Part shown: one piece after another, positions 53,448-62,406 of the stretch
How the letters are laid out: each line of letters starts with the position of its first letter
Numbering within the stretch: the stretch's first letter is position 1
NCBI RefSeq assembly: GCF_002572525.1
Contig: NZ_PDBS01000001.1
Span: 3,534,001 to 3,598,000 of the forward strand
Source of the DNA: Natrinema sp. CBA1119
Lineage (GTDB): Archaea; Halobacteriota; Halobacteria; Halobacteriales; Natrialbaceae
Length of the DNA stretch: 64,000 nt
Direction of reading: 5' to 3'
Notes under the pieces: generated by a model
What the model was told of the DNA's origin: nothing
The model's input: the letters and a program-made list of their open reading frames with translations, nothing else
Databases searched by the model: none
Position numbers and translations under genes: made by a program

Positions 53448-53918
53448 ATGTCGACACAAACACGCGGGAAGTACTACGAAGAGCTAGCAGTCGGTGACGT
53501 GTACGAACACCGGCCCGGTCGAACCGTCACCGAATTCGACAACACGCTGTGGTCGTTGCTGTCCGTCAACCTGCAACCCTTGCATCTCGACGCTCACTAC
53601 GCGGCGGGGACCGAATTCGGCCAGCGTCTCGTCAATAGCATGTTCACGCTCTCGACGGTCGTCGGCCTGCAAGTTCACGATCTCACGCTCGGAACGACCG
53701 TCGCGAACCTCGGATTCGAAGAGATTGCATTCCCACATCCCGTCTTCATCGGCGATACGCTCTACGCCGAGACCGAGGTGCTCGAGAAGCGACCGAGCGA
53801 TTCCCGAGACGACAGCGGCATCGTCACGTTCGAGCATCGGGGCCACACACAGGACGGAGAACTGGTCTGTGAGTGCACGCGGATCGCACTCATGCTTCTC
53901 CAGCCGGAGGACGAGTGA
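53448..53918 (+). CDS. MaoC-type (hot-dog) acyl-CoA hydratase
   Basis: A 156-residue hot-dog protein and paralogue of the one at 29160: shared Y-Y-E-(E/D)-x-x-V-G-D-V-Y, G-R-T-V-T-E-x-D-N, A-A-x-T-E-F-G-x-R-L-V-N and P-V-F-x-G-D-T-L. The active-site region reads N-L-Q-P-L-H-L-D, so His and Asp are both kept, unlike in the 29160 copy. It lies 2 nt before a CitE/HpcH-type lyase gene. Such hydratase-lyase pairs act on itaconyl-CoA/citramalyl-CoA or mesaconyl-CoA/methylmalyl-CoA. Confidence 0.9.
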   Translation: MSTQTRGKYYEELAVGDVYEHRPGRTVTEFDNTLWSLLSVNLQPLHLDAHYAAGTEFGQRLVNSMFTLSTVVGLQVHDLTLGTTVANLGFEEIAFPHPVFIGDTLYAETEVLEKRPSDSRDDSGIVTFEHRGHTQDGELVCECTRIALMLLQPEDE

Positions 53919-53920
53919 CG

Positions 53921-54808
53921 ATGCGTCCGATTCGATCGATTCTGTACATCCCCGCAAACAACGAGGACTGGGTGCTCGAGGCGCCCGAAAAGTACGACGC
54001 CGACGCGTTCATCTTCGACCTCGAGGATTCCGTCCCCCCTAGCGAGAAGGAATACGCACGCGAGGTCGTCGCCGATGCGTACGAGCAGTGGGACACTGAC
54101 AAGACCATCACCGTCCGTCTCAACGCACCCGATACCGGGCTGTTCGAAGCTGATCTCGACGCGGTCGTTCACGACCGACTGGACGCCGTCATCGTGCCGA
54201 AACTCCCGCGAACGGAGTATATAACGCGCACCGATCACGTCCTCTCGTATCTCGAAGCGAGGCGCGGAATCGACAGTCCAACCGAAATCGTCGCGCTCCC
54301 GGAGACGCCGCGCGGGTTCTACAACGCTCACGAACTGTGTCAGGCGAGCGACCGGGTCGCCGCCATCGTCGGCGGAACCAGCCGCGGTGCCGACGTCGAG
54401 CGGGCGCTCGGCTGGGAGTGGACCGAAGAAGGAACCGAGAAACTCCACATGCTGTCGAAAGTTCTCCTCGACGGCAAAGCGGCCGGCGTCGAGCAGTTCT
54501 TCGGCGGGGCGTGGACGAACGTCGAGGATATCGAGGGGCTCAGAACGGAAGCCGAGCGGCTTCGGTCGCTCGGCTACACCGGCTACCAGGTCATCCATCC
54601 GAGCCACGTCGAGCCGATCAACGAGATTTTCACCCCCGACGAGGACGACGTGGCGTTCTGGCAGCGGGTGATGGAAGCGATGGAGACGGCGGAACTCGAG
54701 GAATCCCGCGGCGCTGTCCGGTTCGAGGGGGAGATGATCGATGTCGCACACATCAAGCGTGGCGAAGACATTTTAGAGCGCGCTCGAGCGTTCGATATGA
54801 TCGATTGA
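53921..54808 (+). CDS. HpcH/HpaI aldolase / CitE-like CoA lyase
   Basis: A 295-residue TIM-barrel lyase. R-S-I-L-Y-I-P-A-N-N, F-I-F-D-L-E-D-S-V-P-P-S-E-K, the Arg in V-R-L-N-A-P, and a catalytic/metal Glu in A-L-P-E-T-P-R-G follow the CitE/malyl-CoA lyase order. The second metal position, usually an Asp in G-x-E-D, reads G-T-S-R here, which is odd. The I-H-P-S-H-V-E-P-I motif is kept. It would split a (methyl)malyl- or citramalyl-CoA. The start 53921 follows the MaoC stop by 2 nt; both genes form an operon from the promoter near 53413. Confidence 0.9.
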   Translation: MRPIRSILYIPANNEDWVLEAPEKYDADAFIFDLEDSVPPSEKEYAREVVADAYEQWDTDKTITVRLNAPDTGLFEADLDAVVHDRLDAVIVPKLPRTEYITRTDHVLSYLEARRGIDSPTEIVALPETPRGFYNAHELCQASDRVAAIVGGTSRGADVERALGWEWTEEGTEKLHMLSKVLLDGKAAGVEQFFGGAWTNVEDIEGLRTEAERLRSLGYTGYQVIHPSHVEPINEIFTPDEDDVAFWQRVMEAMETAELEESRGAVRFEGEMIDVAHIKRGEDILERARAFDMID

Positions 54809-54837
54809 CAGCGCGGCGACCGTCGGGTGACGCCGTC

Positions 54838-55608
54838 TCACCACTCCGGTTCCCTGCCCTCGACGTAGGCCCGGAGGCCTTCCTGTGCCTCGTCGGTCTC
54901 GACGATGTTGCAGATCGTCTCGACGACGTTCTCGATGTTCCGTCGGTAGTCCAGATCCTGCGAGCGCATGTAGGCGTCTCGCGCGAGTTCCATCACGAGC
55001 GGCGATTTCTCGTTGAACGACGCCGCCAGCTCACGGGCGGTCTCGAGGACCTCGTCCTGCGGGACGACGCGATTGAAGATCCCCCTGTCGGCGGCCTCCT
55101 GTGCCTCCATGGGATCGCCCGTAAACAGCAACTCGAACGCCTTGTGCCGGCCGATCTGTCGCGGCAGGTGGACGAAGTGCATCGCCGGGATGAGTCCGAC
55201 GTCGATCTCGGGGTAGCCGATCGACGCCGTTTCGCTGCCGACGATTACGTCGCACGAGACCGCCAGCGTCACCCCCGCCGCCCGCGCCGGTCCGGTGAGC
55301 GCGGCGATCGTCGGCTTTCCCATCCGGTACTGGAGATCGTGCATGTCGAAGTACAGCGTCTCGAGGAACCGACGCAGTTCGAGACCCGAGCCACCCGCCA
55401 TCATCTCGAGGTCCATACCGGCGCTGAACGCACGGTCGAAGGCGCTCGTCAGAATGATCGATCGGACCGAATCGTCGTCGGCCGCGAGCCGATACGCGTC
55501 GTTGACCTCCTCGGTGAGGTCGTGATTGATCGCGTTGACCGGATCCCGGTGCATCGTCAGTTCGGCCGTGTGGTCGGTGACTTCGTAGTCGATGAGTTCG
55601 AACGACAT
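54838..55608 (-). CDS. Enoyl-CoA hydratase/isomerase family protein lacking one catalytic Glu
   Basis: A 256-residue crotonase-fold protein. The oxyanion-hole block A-F-S-A-G-M-D-L and P-T-I-A-A-L-T-G-P-A-R-A-A-G are present. Relative to rat crotonase, Glu144 aligns with Thr114 while Glu164 is kept as Glu134 in Y-P-E-I-D-V-G, so simple hydration is unlikely. It may be an isomerase, hydrolase or lyase. ATG 55608 gives the family N-terminus; the long frame upstream to 56094 overlaps the LLM gene and is not real. It is convergent with the CitE-like gene (29 nt). Confidence 0.9.
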   Translation of the reverse strand: MSFELIDYEVTDHTAELTMHRDPVNAINHDLTEEVNDAYRLAADDDSVRSIILTSAFDRAFSAGMDLEMMAGGSGLELRRFLETLYFDMHDLQYRMGKPTIAALTGPARAAGVTLAVSCDVIVGSETASIGYPEIDVGLIPAMHFVHLPRQIGRHKAFELLFTGDPMEAQEAADRGIFNRVVPQDEVLETARELAASFNEKSPLVMELARDAYMRSQDLDYRRNIENVVETICNIVETDEAQEGLRAYVEGREPEW

Positions 55609-55783
55609 CACTCGAGGTACAGCGAAGCGTCCCTTAACCGTTTTGTTGAGTGTTACCAACCAACACCTACTTTGATCTGTCTTCACCCTATCTAGCACCT
55701 CGTTTTGAGCGGAAGAGAGCAGGGTGCGCCACGACGTCATCTTAGTGACTGTGCTGGTACTGTCGTATAAATAATACAAGTGT

Positions 55784-55791
55784 GATATAAG
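55784..55791 (+). promoter_or_regulatory. TATA box of the LLM gene
   Basis: GATATAAG about 24 nt before the ATG at 55811; a second box (CGTATAAATAATAC) lies about 20 nt further up. Confidence 0.55.
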
Positions 55792-55810
55792 TGCATTGGG
55801 TAGGGAACCC

Positions 55811-56788
55811 ATGACAGTTGGCCTGATGCTACCGACGTACCTCGACCGCGAGGAACGACTGCCGCTCGCCGAGGCCGCCGACGAACTCGGCGTCGACGCG
55901 GTGTTCACCGGCGAATCCGCGAGTTCGAACCTCTTTATCGACCTGACGTGGATCGCCTCGAAGACGTCGACCGTGACGATCGGAGCGGGGATCGCCAACG
56001 TGTTCTCGCGCTCCCCCAGCCTCATCGCCCTCAGCGCGGCCGAACTCGACGGAATCTCCGACGGTCGCGTCGTCCTCGGCCTCGGGACGAGCACTCCGCC
56101 GTTGATCGAAGGCGTTCACGGTCTACCGTTCGAACGGCCGGTGTCACGGACGGCGGAGTACATCGACATCATCCGAGCGGGATGGACCGGCGACCGTCTC
56201 GACTACGACGGTGACTTCTACTCGCCATCCGGCGGCCGGCTGCTCGAGACCCCGGTTCAGGACGAGATTCCGATCGCGGTCGCGGCCCTCGGTCCGTCAA
56301 ACCGCCGGTTGACCGGTTCGAAGGGCGATATCTGGCTTCCCCACCTCGTTCCGAAGACCGTCCTCGGCGATCTGGCCGAAGACGTGTACGGCGCCGCTCG
56401 AGATCGCGAGCGGTCGGCCGACGCCATCGACGTCTACGCGTACGTTCCGACGGCCATCGACGAGGACATCGACGCGGCCTACGACCGTGTGCGACGACAC
56501 GTGGCCACGTACGCCGGCTCCGCGGAGCCCTACCGTGACGCGATCGCCGACGCGGGCTACGACGTTGCGATGGAGGTCCACCGAACGTGGCAAGACGGTG
56601 ACCGCGACGCTGCGGCGCAGTTGGTCACCGACGAACTGGTCGAGGACATCGGCCTCGTCGGAACGCCTGACGATGCGCCGAGCGCCTGCTCGCAGTGGTA
56701 CGACGCCGGCGCCGATATGGTCGTGATGAACTTCCCGCCGGGCTCGAGCGCGGACGACGTTCGGACCGCGCTGGCCGCCGTCTCGTAG
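55811..56788 (+). CDS. LLM-class flavin-dependent oxidoreductase
   Basis: A 325-residue luciferase-like TIM-barrel protein. It shows D-E-L-G-V-D-A-V-F-T-G-E, the T-I-G-A-G-I-A-N-V-F-S-R-S-P strand and loop, G-R-V-V-L-G-L-G-T-S and a P-I-A-V-A-A-L-G-P strand. These are typical of F420- or FMN-dependent members such as methylene-H4MPT reductase-like oxidoreductases. The C-terminal helices resemble those of the partial LLM protein at the left edge. It may hydroxylate or desaturate the compound degraded by this cluster. ATG 55811 is supported by the TATA box. Confidence 0.92.
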   Translation: MTVGLMLPTYLDREERLPLAEAADELGVDAVFTGESASSNLFIDLTWIASKTSTVTIGAGIANVFSRSPSLIALSAAELDGISDGRVVLGLGTSTPPLIEGVHGLPFERPVSRTAEYIDIIRAGWTGDRLDYDGDFYSPSGGRLLETPVQDEIPIAVAALGPSNRRLTGSKGDIWLPHLVPKTVLGDLAEDVYGAARDRERSADAIDVYAYVPTAIDEDIDAAYDRVRRHVATYAGSAEPYRDAIADAGYDVAMEVHRTWQDGDRDAAAQLVTDELVEDIGLVGTPDDAPSACSQWYDAGADMVVMNFPPGSSADDVRTALAAVS

Positions 56789-56835
56789 ACCGAGCCCTCG
56801 GTCTCGGTGCGTTCGACAACCAACCAGCGTATCGG

Positions 56836-56961
56836 CTACCGATCAGCCAATCGGCCATAAGACGCCGGACCATCGAATCCTGCGGCAATTTTCCCGCCGT
56901 ACGGGCCCGGAAGCAGTCGCGTGAGATCGAGGACGCAACCGTCGTCGAGGAACGGTTGCAT
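56836..56961 (-). pseudogene. Truncated N-terminus of a CaiB/BaiF-type CoA-transferase or acyl-CoA racemase
   Basis: A 41-codon minus-strand remnant starting M-Q-P-F-L-D-D-G-C-V-L-D-L-T-R-L-L-P-G-P-Y-G. V-L-D-L-T-R-L-L-P-G-P-Y is the classic start of alpha-methylacyl-CoA racemase / family III proteins, like M-Q-P-L-D-D of the gene at 12575. The sequence then diverges and stops. It lies head-to-head with the intact CoA-transferase gene at 57097. Confidence 0.65.
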
Positions 56962-57096
56962 GGTCTTGAGAAACACACTCGTCGTCAAATGTGTTCGCAT
57001 CGGACCGTCGCGGACGGGTTCGTATCGGATTCCCGCGGACGTCGAACGGAACCCGACGCCCAAACACGTAATTGGGTCCGGGATAATCCACCATCT

Positions 57097-58287
57097 ATGG
57101 GCTTCTTGAACGGGATCAACGTGGTCGATCTGTCTCAGATGGTGTCCGGACCGGTGGCGACGATGCACCTCGGCGACATGGGTGCAGACGTAGTGAAGGT
57201 CGAACGACCGGAGTCCGGGGACATCTCCCGAAATCTGGCGCCGTTCGTCGACGGCGTGAGCTCCCAGTTCGTCGCCCTCAATCGCAACAAGCGCTCGATC
57301 GAGGTTGACCTCCGCTCGGATCGTGGACAACGCCTCGTGATGGAACTCCTCGAGAAGGCGGATGTCTTCGTCGAGAACTACAAGGCCGGTACCGCCGAGG
57401 GGTTCGGCCTCGATTACGACGCCGTGTCCGCGGTGAACCCGGAGATCGTCTACTGTTCGATCAAGGGGTTCGCATCGGATTCGATTTACGAGGACAACCC
57501 CGCGTACGACATGGTGGCACAGGCGATGAGCGGCTCGATGAGTATCAACGGCTGGCCCGACGGACCGCCGACGAACACGTCCATCCCGATCGCCGATATC
57601 GCGGCGTCGATGTACGCCGTCCAGGCGATCACCGGTGCGCTGTACGATCGAGACGTCAACGACGCCGGCGGGGAGTACATCGAGGTCTCGATGCTCAACT
57701 GCATCATGTCCTGGCTAGGGATCCGAGCGACCGCCAGCGGCGTGGAAAACGAACCGTACCCCCGCGTCGGGAACAGGCACTCGACCGTCGCGCCGTACAA
57801 GGTGTACGAGACGGCCGACTCGTACGTCGTCGTCGCCGTCGCGAGCGACGGACTCTGGCCGAAGTTCTGCCGCGCGATCGACCGAGAGGACCTTATCACC
57901 GATCCGCGATTCGAGACCGGGGCCGATCGAACGGCGAACATGGACGAACTGTACGAGATCACGGACGACATCATGCGGCAGAAGACGACCGAGGAGTGGT
58001 TCGACATCCTGCAGGAACACGGCGTTCCGTCGGGCCCCGTCCGGAACACCCTCGAGGCGCTCGAGGACGAGTACACCGAGCAACAAGGGTTAGTGCAGGA
58101 ACTCACCACCGCTGCCGGCGACGACTCGATTCCGGTGATCCGCTATCCGGTCGACTTCGGCGAGTTCGACGCGCCGGTCCACACTGATCCGCGGCCGCTC
58201 GGTGCCGACACGTCTCATGCCCTCCGCGAACTCGGCTACGACGACGCCGAAATCGAGGCGCTGCACGAAGCGGGAATCATTGGCTGA
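57097..58287 (+). CDS. CaiB/BaiF family III CoA-transferase
   Basis: A 396-residue protein. The N-terminus is V-V-D-L-S-Q-M-V-S-G-P-V-A-T, then D-V-V-K-V-E-R-P-E-S-G-D, V-E-N-Y-K-A-G-T-A, and catalytic Asp167 in I-A-D-I-A-A-S. The C-terminal half has E-E-W-F-D-I-L-Q-E-H-G-V-P-S-G-P-V, typical for the family. ATG 57097 with a GTAATTG box (about 57068-57074) is chosen over the open frame reaching back to 56695. It lies between two LLM genes on the same strand. Confidence 0.93.
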   Translation: MGFLNGINVVDLSQMVSGPVATMHLGDMGADVVKVERPESGDISRNLAPFVDGVSSQFVALNRNKRSIEVDLRSDRGQRLVMELLEKADVFVENYKAGTAEGFGLDYDAVSAVNPEIVYCSIKGFASDSIYEDNPAYDMVAQAMSGSMSINGWPDGPPTNTSIPIADIAASMYAVQAITGALYDRDVNDAGGEYIEVSMLNCIMSWLGIRATASGVENEPYPRVGNRHSTVAPYKVYETADSYVVVAVASDGLWPKFCRAIDREDLITDPRFETGADRTANMDELYEITDDIMRQKTTEEWFDILQEHGVPSGPVRNTLEALEDEYTEQQGLVQELTTAAGDDSIPVIRYPVDFGEFDAPVHTDPRPLGADTSHALRELGYDDAEIEALHEAGIIG

Positions 58288-58492
58288 GCGGAGTGCAACC
58301 GTCGAAAACGGTCGTTCGATCTCTCCGTCACAGTACGAGTCGAACGATCGGGCTGCTCGTCCGATGCCGATCAAATACCTCTGACCTCATCCAAACGCGC
58401 GAGTGACTCGAGCGGATCGGCGACCAGACCGTGGTCGGAACCCGATTGCTCCGACGCGCGGAGACCGATGGCTCGGACTAGTTGCTCGGAAG

Positions 58493-58499
58493 GTTTATT
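58493..58499 (+). promoter_or_regulatory. TATA-like box of the second LLM gene
   Basis: GTTTATT centred 28 nt before the GTG at 58524, which decides for the GTG start (MKFDANLASP). Confidence 0.5.
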
Positions 58500-58523
58500 C
58501 CGATCTCCGATGACGGTACACGC

Positions 58524-59516
58524 GTGAAGTTTGACGCAAATCTCGCCTCACCGGCTATCACGGAAGCGGACAATCTCGCTGGGGCGGCGGAGGATATGGG
58601 TTTCGACGGCGCGTGGGTCACCGAGACGACACACTCGCCGTTCACGCTGACGACGCAGCTGGCGAACGGGAGCGATCGAATGGATCTCGGAACGGCCATC
58701 ACGGTCGCGTTCCCCCGCAGCCCGATGGTGACAGCCTACACGGCGTGGGATGTCCAGTCCCTGGCGGACGGCCGATTCGTGCTGGGGCTCGGGACGCAGG
58801 TCAAGGGTCACATCGAGCGGCGGTTCGACGTCGAGTGGGATTCGCCCGGCCCGCGACTCCGCGAGTACGTGGAGGTGCTCCGGGAGATCTGGGCGTCGTG
58901 GGAGGAAGACCGCCATCCCAGCTACGAGGGTGAGTTCTACTCGATCACGCTCTGTCCGGCGGACTGGCGTCCGGAACCGATCGAGCACTCCCGCGTCCCG
59001 ATTTACATCGCGGGCGTCAATTCCTACAACGTCACGCTCGCGGGAGAGTGCTGTGACGGACTGCACGTCCACCCGCTCAACTCCCCGGAGTATATCGAAC
59101 GGGAAGTCGTTCCGGACATCGAAACGGGTGCGGCTCGAGCCGATCGAGACCCGGACGACGTGACGCTGGTGACCAACGTGTTCGCGATCACCGGCGAGAC
59201 CGACGCGGAGCGAGAGCAGGCGCGGGAGGAGATCCGACGGCAGATCGCGTTCTACGGGTCGACGCGGACCTACAAGCGAATCTTCGCAGTCCACGGCTGG
59301 GAGGACGTCTGCGACGACCTCCACGAGCTGTCGGTCGAGGACCGCTGGGACGAGATGCCCGCGCTCGTCACCGACGAGATGGTCGAGACGTTCTCCGTCG
59401 AGGGAACGTACGACGAACTCAGAGACGAGATCGAAGAGCGGTACACCCACATCGATCGGATCTCGCTGTACGCGCCGTACCGCGGCGAGGAACACTGGCA
59501 GCGCGTCCTGTCGTAG
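58524..59516 (+). CDS. LLM-class flavin-dependent oxidoreductase
   Basis: A 330-residue luciferase-like protein with G-F-D-G-A-W-V-T-E-T-T-H-S-P, the A-I-T-V-A-F-P-R-S-P-M strand and loop, G-R-F-V-L-G-L-G-T-Q-V-K-G-H-I-E-R-R-F and Y-I-A-G-V-N. The F-P-R-S-P and K-G-H-I-E-R motifs are common in the F420-dependent subgroup. It belongs to a different branch from the protein at 55811. The GTG start fits the TATA box. It is followed by an acyl-CoA ligase, so both may act on one substrate. Confidence 0.92.
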   Translation: MKFDANLASPAITEADNLAGAAEDMGFDGAWVTETTHSPFTLTTQLANGSDRMDLGTAITVAFPRSPMVTAYTAWDVQSLADGRFVLGLGTQVKGHIERRFDVEWDSPGPRLREYVEVLREIWASWEEDRHPSYEGEFYSITLCPADWRPEPIEHSRVPIYIAGVNSYNVTLAGECCDGLHVHPLNSPEYIEREVVPDIETGAARADRDPDDVTLVTNVFAITGETDAEREQAREEIRRQIAFYGSTRTYKRIFAVHGWEDVCDDLHELSVEDRWDEMPALVTDEMVETFSVEGTYDELRDEIEERYTHIDRISLYAPYRGEEHWQRVLS

Positions 59517-59705
59517 TTCGCGGCCGATGACCGGACTTGTGCTCAGATGGCGACCGCCCGCGCCGACCGGCTGTCGCTTGCGTCGTCTCGTCCGTTTCAG
59601 GCCTGCGGGTCGCTTCGCTCGGTCGAACGATGTTTTACTCGGTCGGACGCACGACGAAGCACTAACGAAACGGTATTAGTAGACGTTACCGTACCACATA
59701 GAACG

Positions 59706-61259
59706 ATGATGCGAATCGAGCAACTCCTCGAGTCGCGGGTAGAAAAGACGCCGGAAAAACCGTTCGTGACGGTTCCCGACGACGACGGACCGGCCGACTG
59801 GACGTTCGAGGCGGTTGCCGACAGATCGAAACGATACGCGAACGCGCTCTCGGCGTTCGGTGTGGAATCCGGTGATCGGGTCGGCGTGTTCCTTCCGAAC
59901 CGGCCCGAATTCGTGTTTTTGCTGTTCGCGAACGCCTACCTCGATAGCGTTACGGCCCCTGCCAATCCCCAGTACACGGCGTCCGAACTCCGCCACTCGG
60001 TCGAGCTCTCGCGGCCGTCGGTTCTGGCGACGACGGCCGACCTGCTCGAGGTCGCCGTCGAAGCGACGGACGAGACGACCGTCGATCGAATCGTGACAGT
60101 AGACCCCGTCGAGGGGTACGACGCGTTACCGGCGGCGGCCGACGAGCAGTCGCCGGCGCGTCCGACCCACGACGGTAACGCCGAGTCGATCGGCCTCCAC
60201 ATGTACACGTCGGGGACGACCGGCCCGCCGAAGGCCGTCGAGTGCCAGCACGAAAACTGGACGGTGAGCGCCGTCGATTTCCAGAAGCGGATGGGACTGA
60301 CGGGCGCGGACACGCTACTGACGGCGCTTCCTCTCTTCCACGCGAACGCCCAGGTGTACTCGCTGCTCGGAGCAGCCGCGGCGGGCGCGGCGGTCGTCAT
60401 TTACGAGCGGTTCTCCTCCTCCCGCTGGTGGGAGTGGTGCCGAGCGCACGATGTCACCGAGTTCAACGCCATGGGAAGTATGCTGAAGATGCTGGATAAT
60501 CGCCCCGAATCCGACGACGACGCGGACAACCCGGTCGACCGGGTCTTTTCGGCGGGGACGCCGCCGGAGCTCATCGAATCGTTCGAGGAGCGATTCGGTC
60601 TGCGGGTCGTCGAAGGCTACTCCCTCACCGAGGATCCGCTGTTGGTGCTCAACCCCGTCGACGAGGGCAAGCGCCGCATCGGTAGTATCGGACTGCCGCC
60701 GGCCGAAAAGCGAATTCGAATAGTCGACGAGGACGGAACCGACGTTCCGCGCGGTGAACGGGGCGAAATCGTCCAGCGGTGCCCGGCGGTGATGGCCGGT
60801 TACCATCGCCAGCCGGAGAAGACCGCCGAGGCGATCGTCGACGGCTGGTTCTACACCGGCGACTACGGGAAGATCGACGAGGACGGGTTCGTCTACTTCC
60901 TAGACCGGAAGAAGGACATCGTCCGACGAGGGGGCGAGAACATCTCCTCGTACGAGGTCGAGGGCGTCATCAAGTCCCTCGACGCGGTCGACGAAGTCGC
61001 CGTCATCCCGAGCCCGGATGAGTTCTACACCGAGGTCGTGAAGGCGCTCGTTCGGGTCGAGGCGGATCGCGAACTCTCCGAAGCGGCGATCGTCGACCGG
61101 TGTCGAGATGACCTCGCACCGTTTAAATTGCCGCGGTACATCGAGTTCGTCGAGGAGTTTCCGTACACGCCGACGGGCAAAATCCAGAAGGAGAACCTTC
61201 GAACTCGAGAGAAGGCGGAGAGCCCGGATCACTGGGATCGAGAGGCGAAGGACGACTGA
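59706..61259 (+). CDS. AMP-forming acyl-CoA synthetase (ANL superfamily)
   Basis: A 517-residue ligase: Y-T-S-G-T-T-G-P-P-K-A-V-E as the A3 motif, G-Y-S-L-T-E-D-P, F-Y-T-G-D-Y-G-K, D-R-K-K-D-I-V-R-R-G-G-E-N-I-S and C-terminal T-P-T-G-K-I-Q-K-E-N-L with the catalytic Lys. The K-K-D-I-V-R-R-G-G-E-N pattern recalls CaiC/long-chain-type ligases. ATG 59706 (or 59709) fits a GTATTAG box near 59675-59681; the frame upstream to 59547 is unsupported. Substrate unknown. Confidence 0.94.
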   Translation: MMRIEQLLESRVEKTPEKPFVTVPDDDGPADWTFEAVADRSKRYANALSAFGVESGDRVGVFLPNRPEFVFLLFANAYLDSVTAPANPQYTASELRHSVELSRPSVLATTADLLEVAVEATDETTVDRIVTVDPVEGYDALPAAADEQSPARPTHDGNAESIGLHMYTSGTTGPPKAVECQHENWTVSAVDFQKRMGLTGADTLLTALPLFHANAQVYSLLGAAAAGAAVVIYERFSSSRWWEWCRAHDVTEFNAMGSMLKMLDNRPESDDDADNPVDRVFSAGTPPELIESFEERFGLRVVEGYSLTEDPLLVLNPVDEGKRRIGSIGLPPAEKRIRIVDEDGTDVPRGERGEIVQRCPAVMAGYHRQPEKTAEAIVDGWFYTGDYGKIDEDGFVYFLDRKKDIVRRGGENISSYEVEGVIKSLDAVDEVAVIPSPDEFYTEVVKALVRVEADRELSEAAIVDRCRDDLAPFKLPRYIEFVEEFPYTPTGKIQKENLRTREKAESPDHWDREAKDD

Positions 61260-61503
61260 TTTCGGGTTGAACGCGGCGCTATCACCGGTTTCAGCGAATT
61301 CGGTACCACGCTGTCAGTAACCGGTCACAGATCGGGGATCGCAATCGACACTGGCGCACCCCGTTCGGAACGCACTCGTAACGCGTCCTCGCCTTCATCG
61401 TACTCACGCCCAACGGTCGATCGATAATGCGAATCGTCTCGGATCCCCCATCGCGGTTCGAGGGTAACTGGCGCGGAACGCCGGAACGTCTGCGCCCCCG
61501 GTA

Positions 61504-62277
61504 TCAACGCCCCTCGAAGGCCGGATCGCGCTTCTCGAGGAACGCTTCTGCGCCCTCCTGCTGGTCCGCCGTCCCGAACAGGAACGCACACGCGATCCGC
61601 TCGAAATCGAGCCCCCCTTCGTCGTCCAGCCCGCGGTTGATCGACTCCTTCGCCAGTCGGAGCGCCAAGGGCGCGTTCGCGGCGATGGTTTCCGCTAACT
61701 CGCGGACGGAGTCGTCGAACTCGTCCGGTTCGTAGACGCGGTTGACGATCCCGAGAGTCGCGGCCTCCTCGGCGTCGACCGCACGGCCGGTGAAGATGAG
61801 ATCCTTCGCGACGCCGGCACCCGCGACGTGGGCGAGGCGCTGGGTGCCGCCACCGCCGGGGAGGATCCCGAGGCCGACTTCCGGGAGCCCGACCGTCGCG
61901 TCCGGCGTCGCGACGCGCAGATCACAGGCGAGCGAGACTTCCAGACCGCCGCCGAAGGCGTAGCCGTCGATCGCGGCAATCGTCGGCACGGTGAGATCAG
62001 CGACGTCGTTGTACAGTCCCTGCCCGTAGTTCGTCAGGTACTCGAGCGCGTCGACTCGGTCGAACTCGGCGAACGCCTCGATGTCGCCGCCGGCGATGTA
62101 CGAGTCGCCTTTTCCCCGGAGGACGACGACCCCGATATCGTCGTTCGCGTCGATATCGTCGAGCCGGCCGCGGAGCGCGGTCCGTGTTTCCCGATCCATC
62201 GCGTTCCGTTTGTCGGGATTGTTGACGGTTAGCGTGGCTATTCGATCCGAAACGTCGAGCAGGACCTTCTCGGACAT
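61504..62277 (-). CDS. Enoyl-CoA hydratase/isomerase family protein
   Basis: A 257-residue crotonase-fold enzyme with both catalytic glutamates in place: Glu113 in G-G-G-L-E-V-S-L-A and Glu133 in L-P-E-V-G-L-G. The oxyanion block S-Y-I-A-G-G-D-I and the P-G-G-G-G-T-Q-R-L loop are intact. It is thus a plausible true (S)-specific hydratase, unlike the crotonase at 54838. It is divergent from the dehydrogenase at 62407, with 129 nt between the start codons; together they could carry out the first two beta-oxidation steps. Confidence 0.94.
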   Translation of the reverse strand: MSEKVLLDVSDRIATLTVNNPDKRNAMDRETRTALRGRLDDIDANDDIGVVVLRGKGDSYIAGGDIEAFAEFDRVDALEYLTNYGQGLYNDVADLTVPTIAAIDGYAFGGGLEVSLACDLRVATPDATVGLPEVGLGILPGGGGTQRLAHVAGAGVAKDLIFTGRAVDAEEAATLGIVNRVYEPDEFDDSVRELAETIAANAPLALRLAKESINRGLDDEGGLDFERIACAFLFGTADQQEGAEAFLEKRDPAFEGR

Positions 62278-62374
62278 CAGTGGCCCTACGACCGGTCGCT
62301 AGTTAGTCGTTAGCATTGCCAGCAGTACGGCCCGGAAGCCGCGAAACGAGTGTTCGGAGTTCCGACCACCGGTG

Positions 62375-62382
62375 CCTATAAG
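62375..62382 (+). promoter_or_regulatory. TATA box of the last dehydrogenase gene
   Basis: CCTATAAG centred 28 nt before the ATG at 62407; leaderless spacing. Confidence 0.55.
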
Positions 62383-62406
62383 TCCGCTTCCCGAAACTGA
62401 CATAGT

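Noticed and set aside
61325-61591. Minus-strand frame running out of the enoyl-CoA hydratase gene
   Set aside because: It overlaps the hydratase in a different frame and has no start outside it; the tail 61325-61500 shows no known domain.
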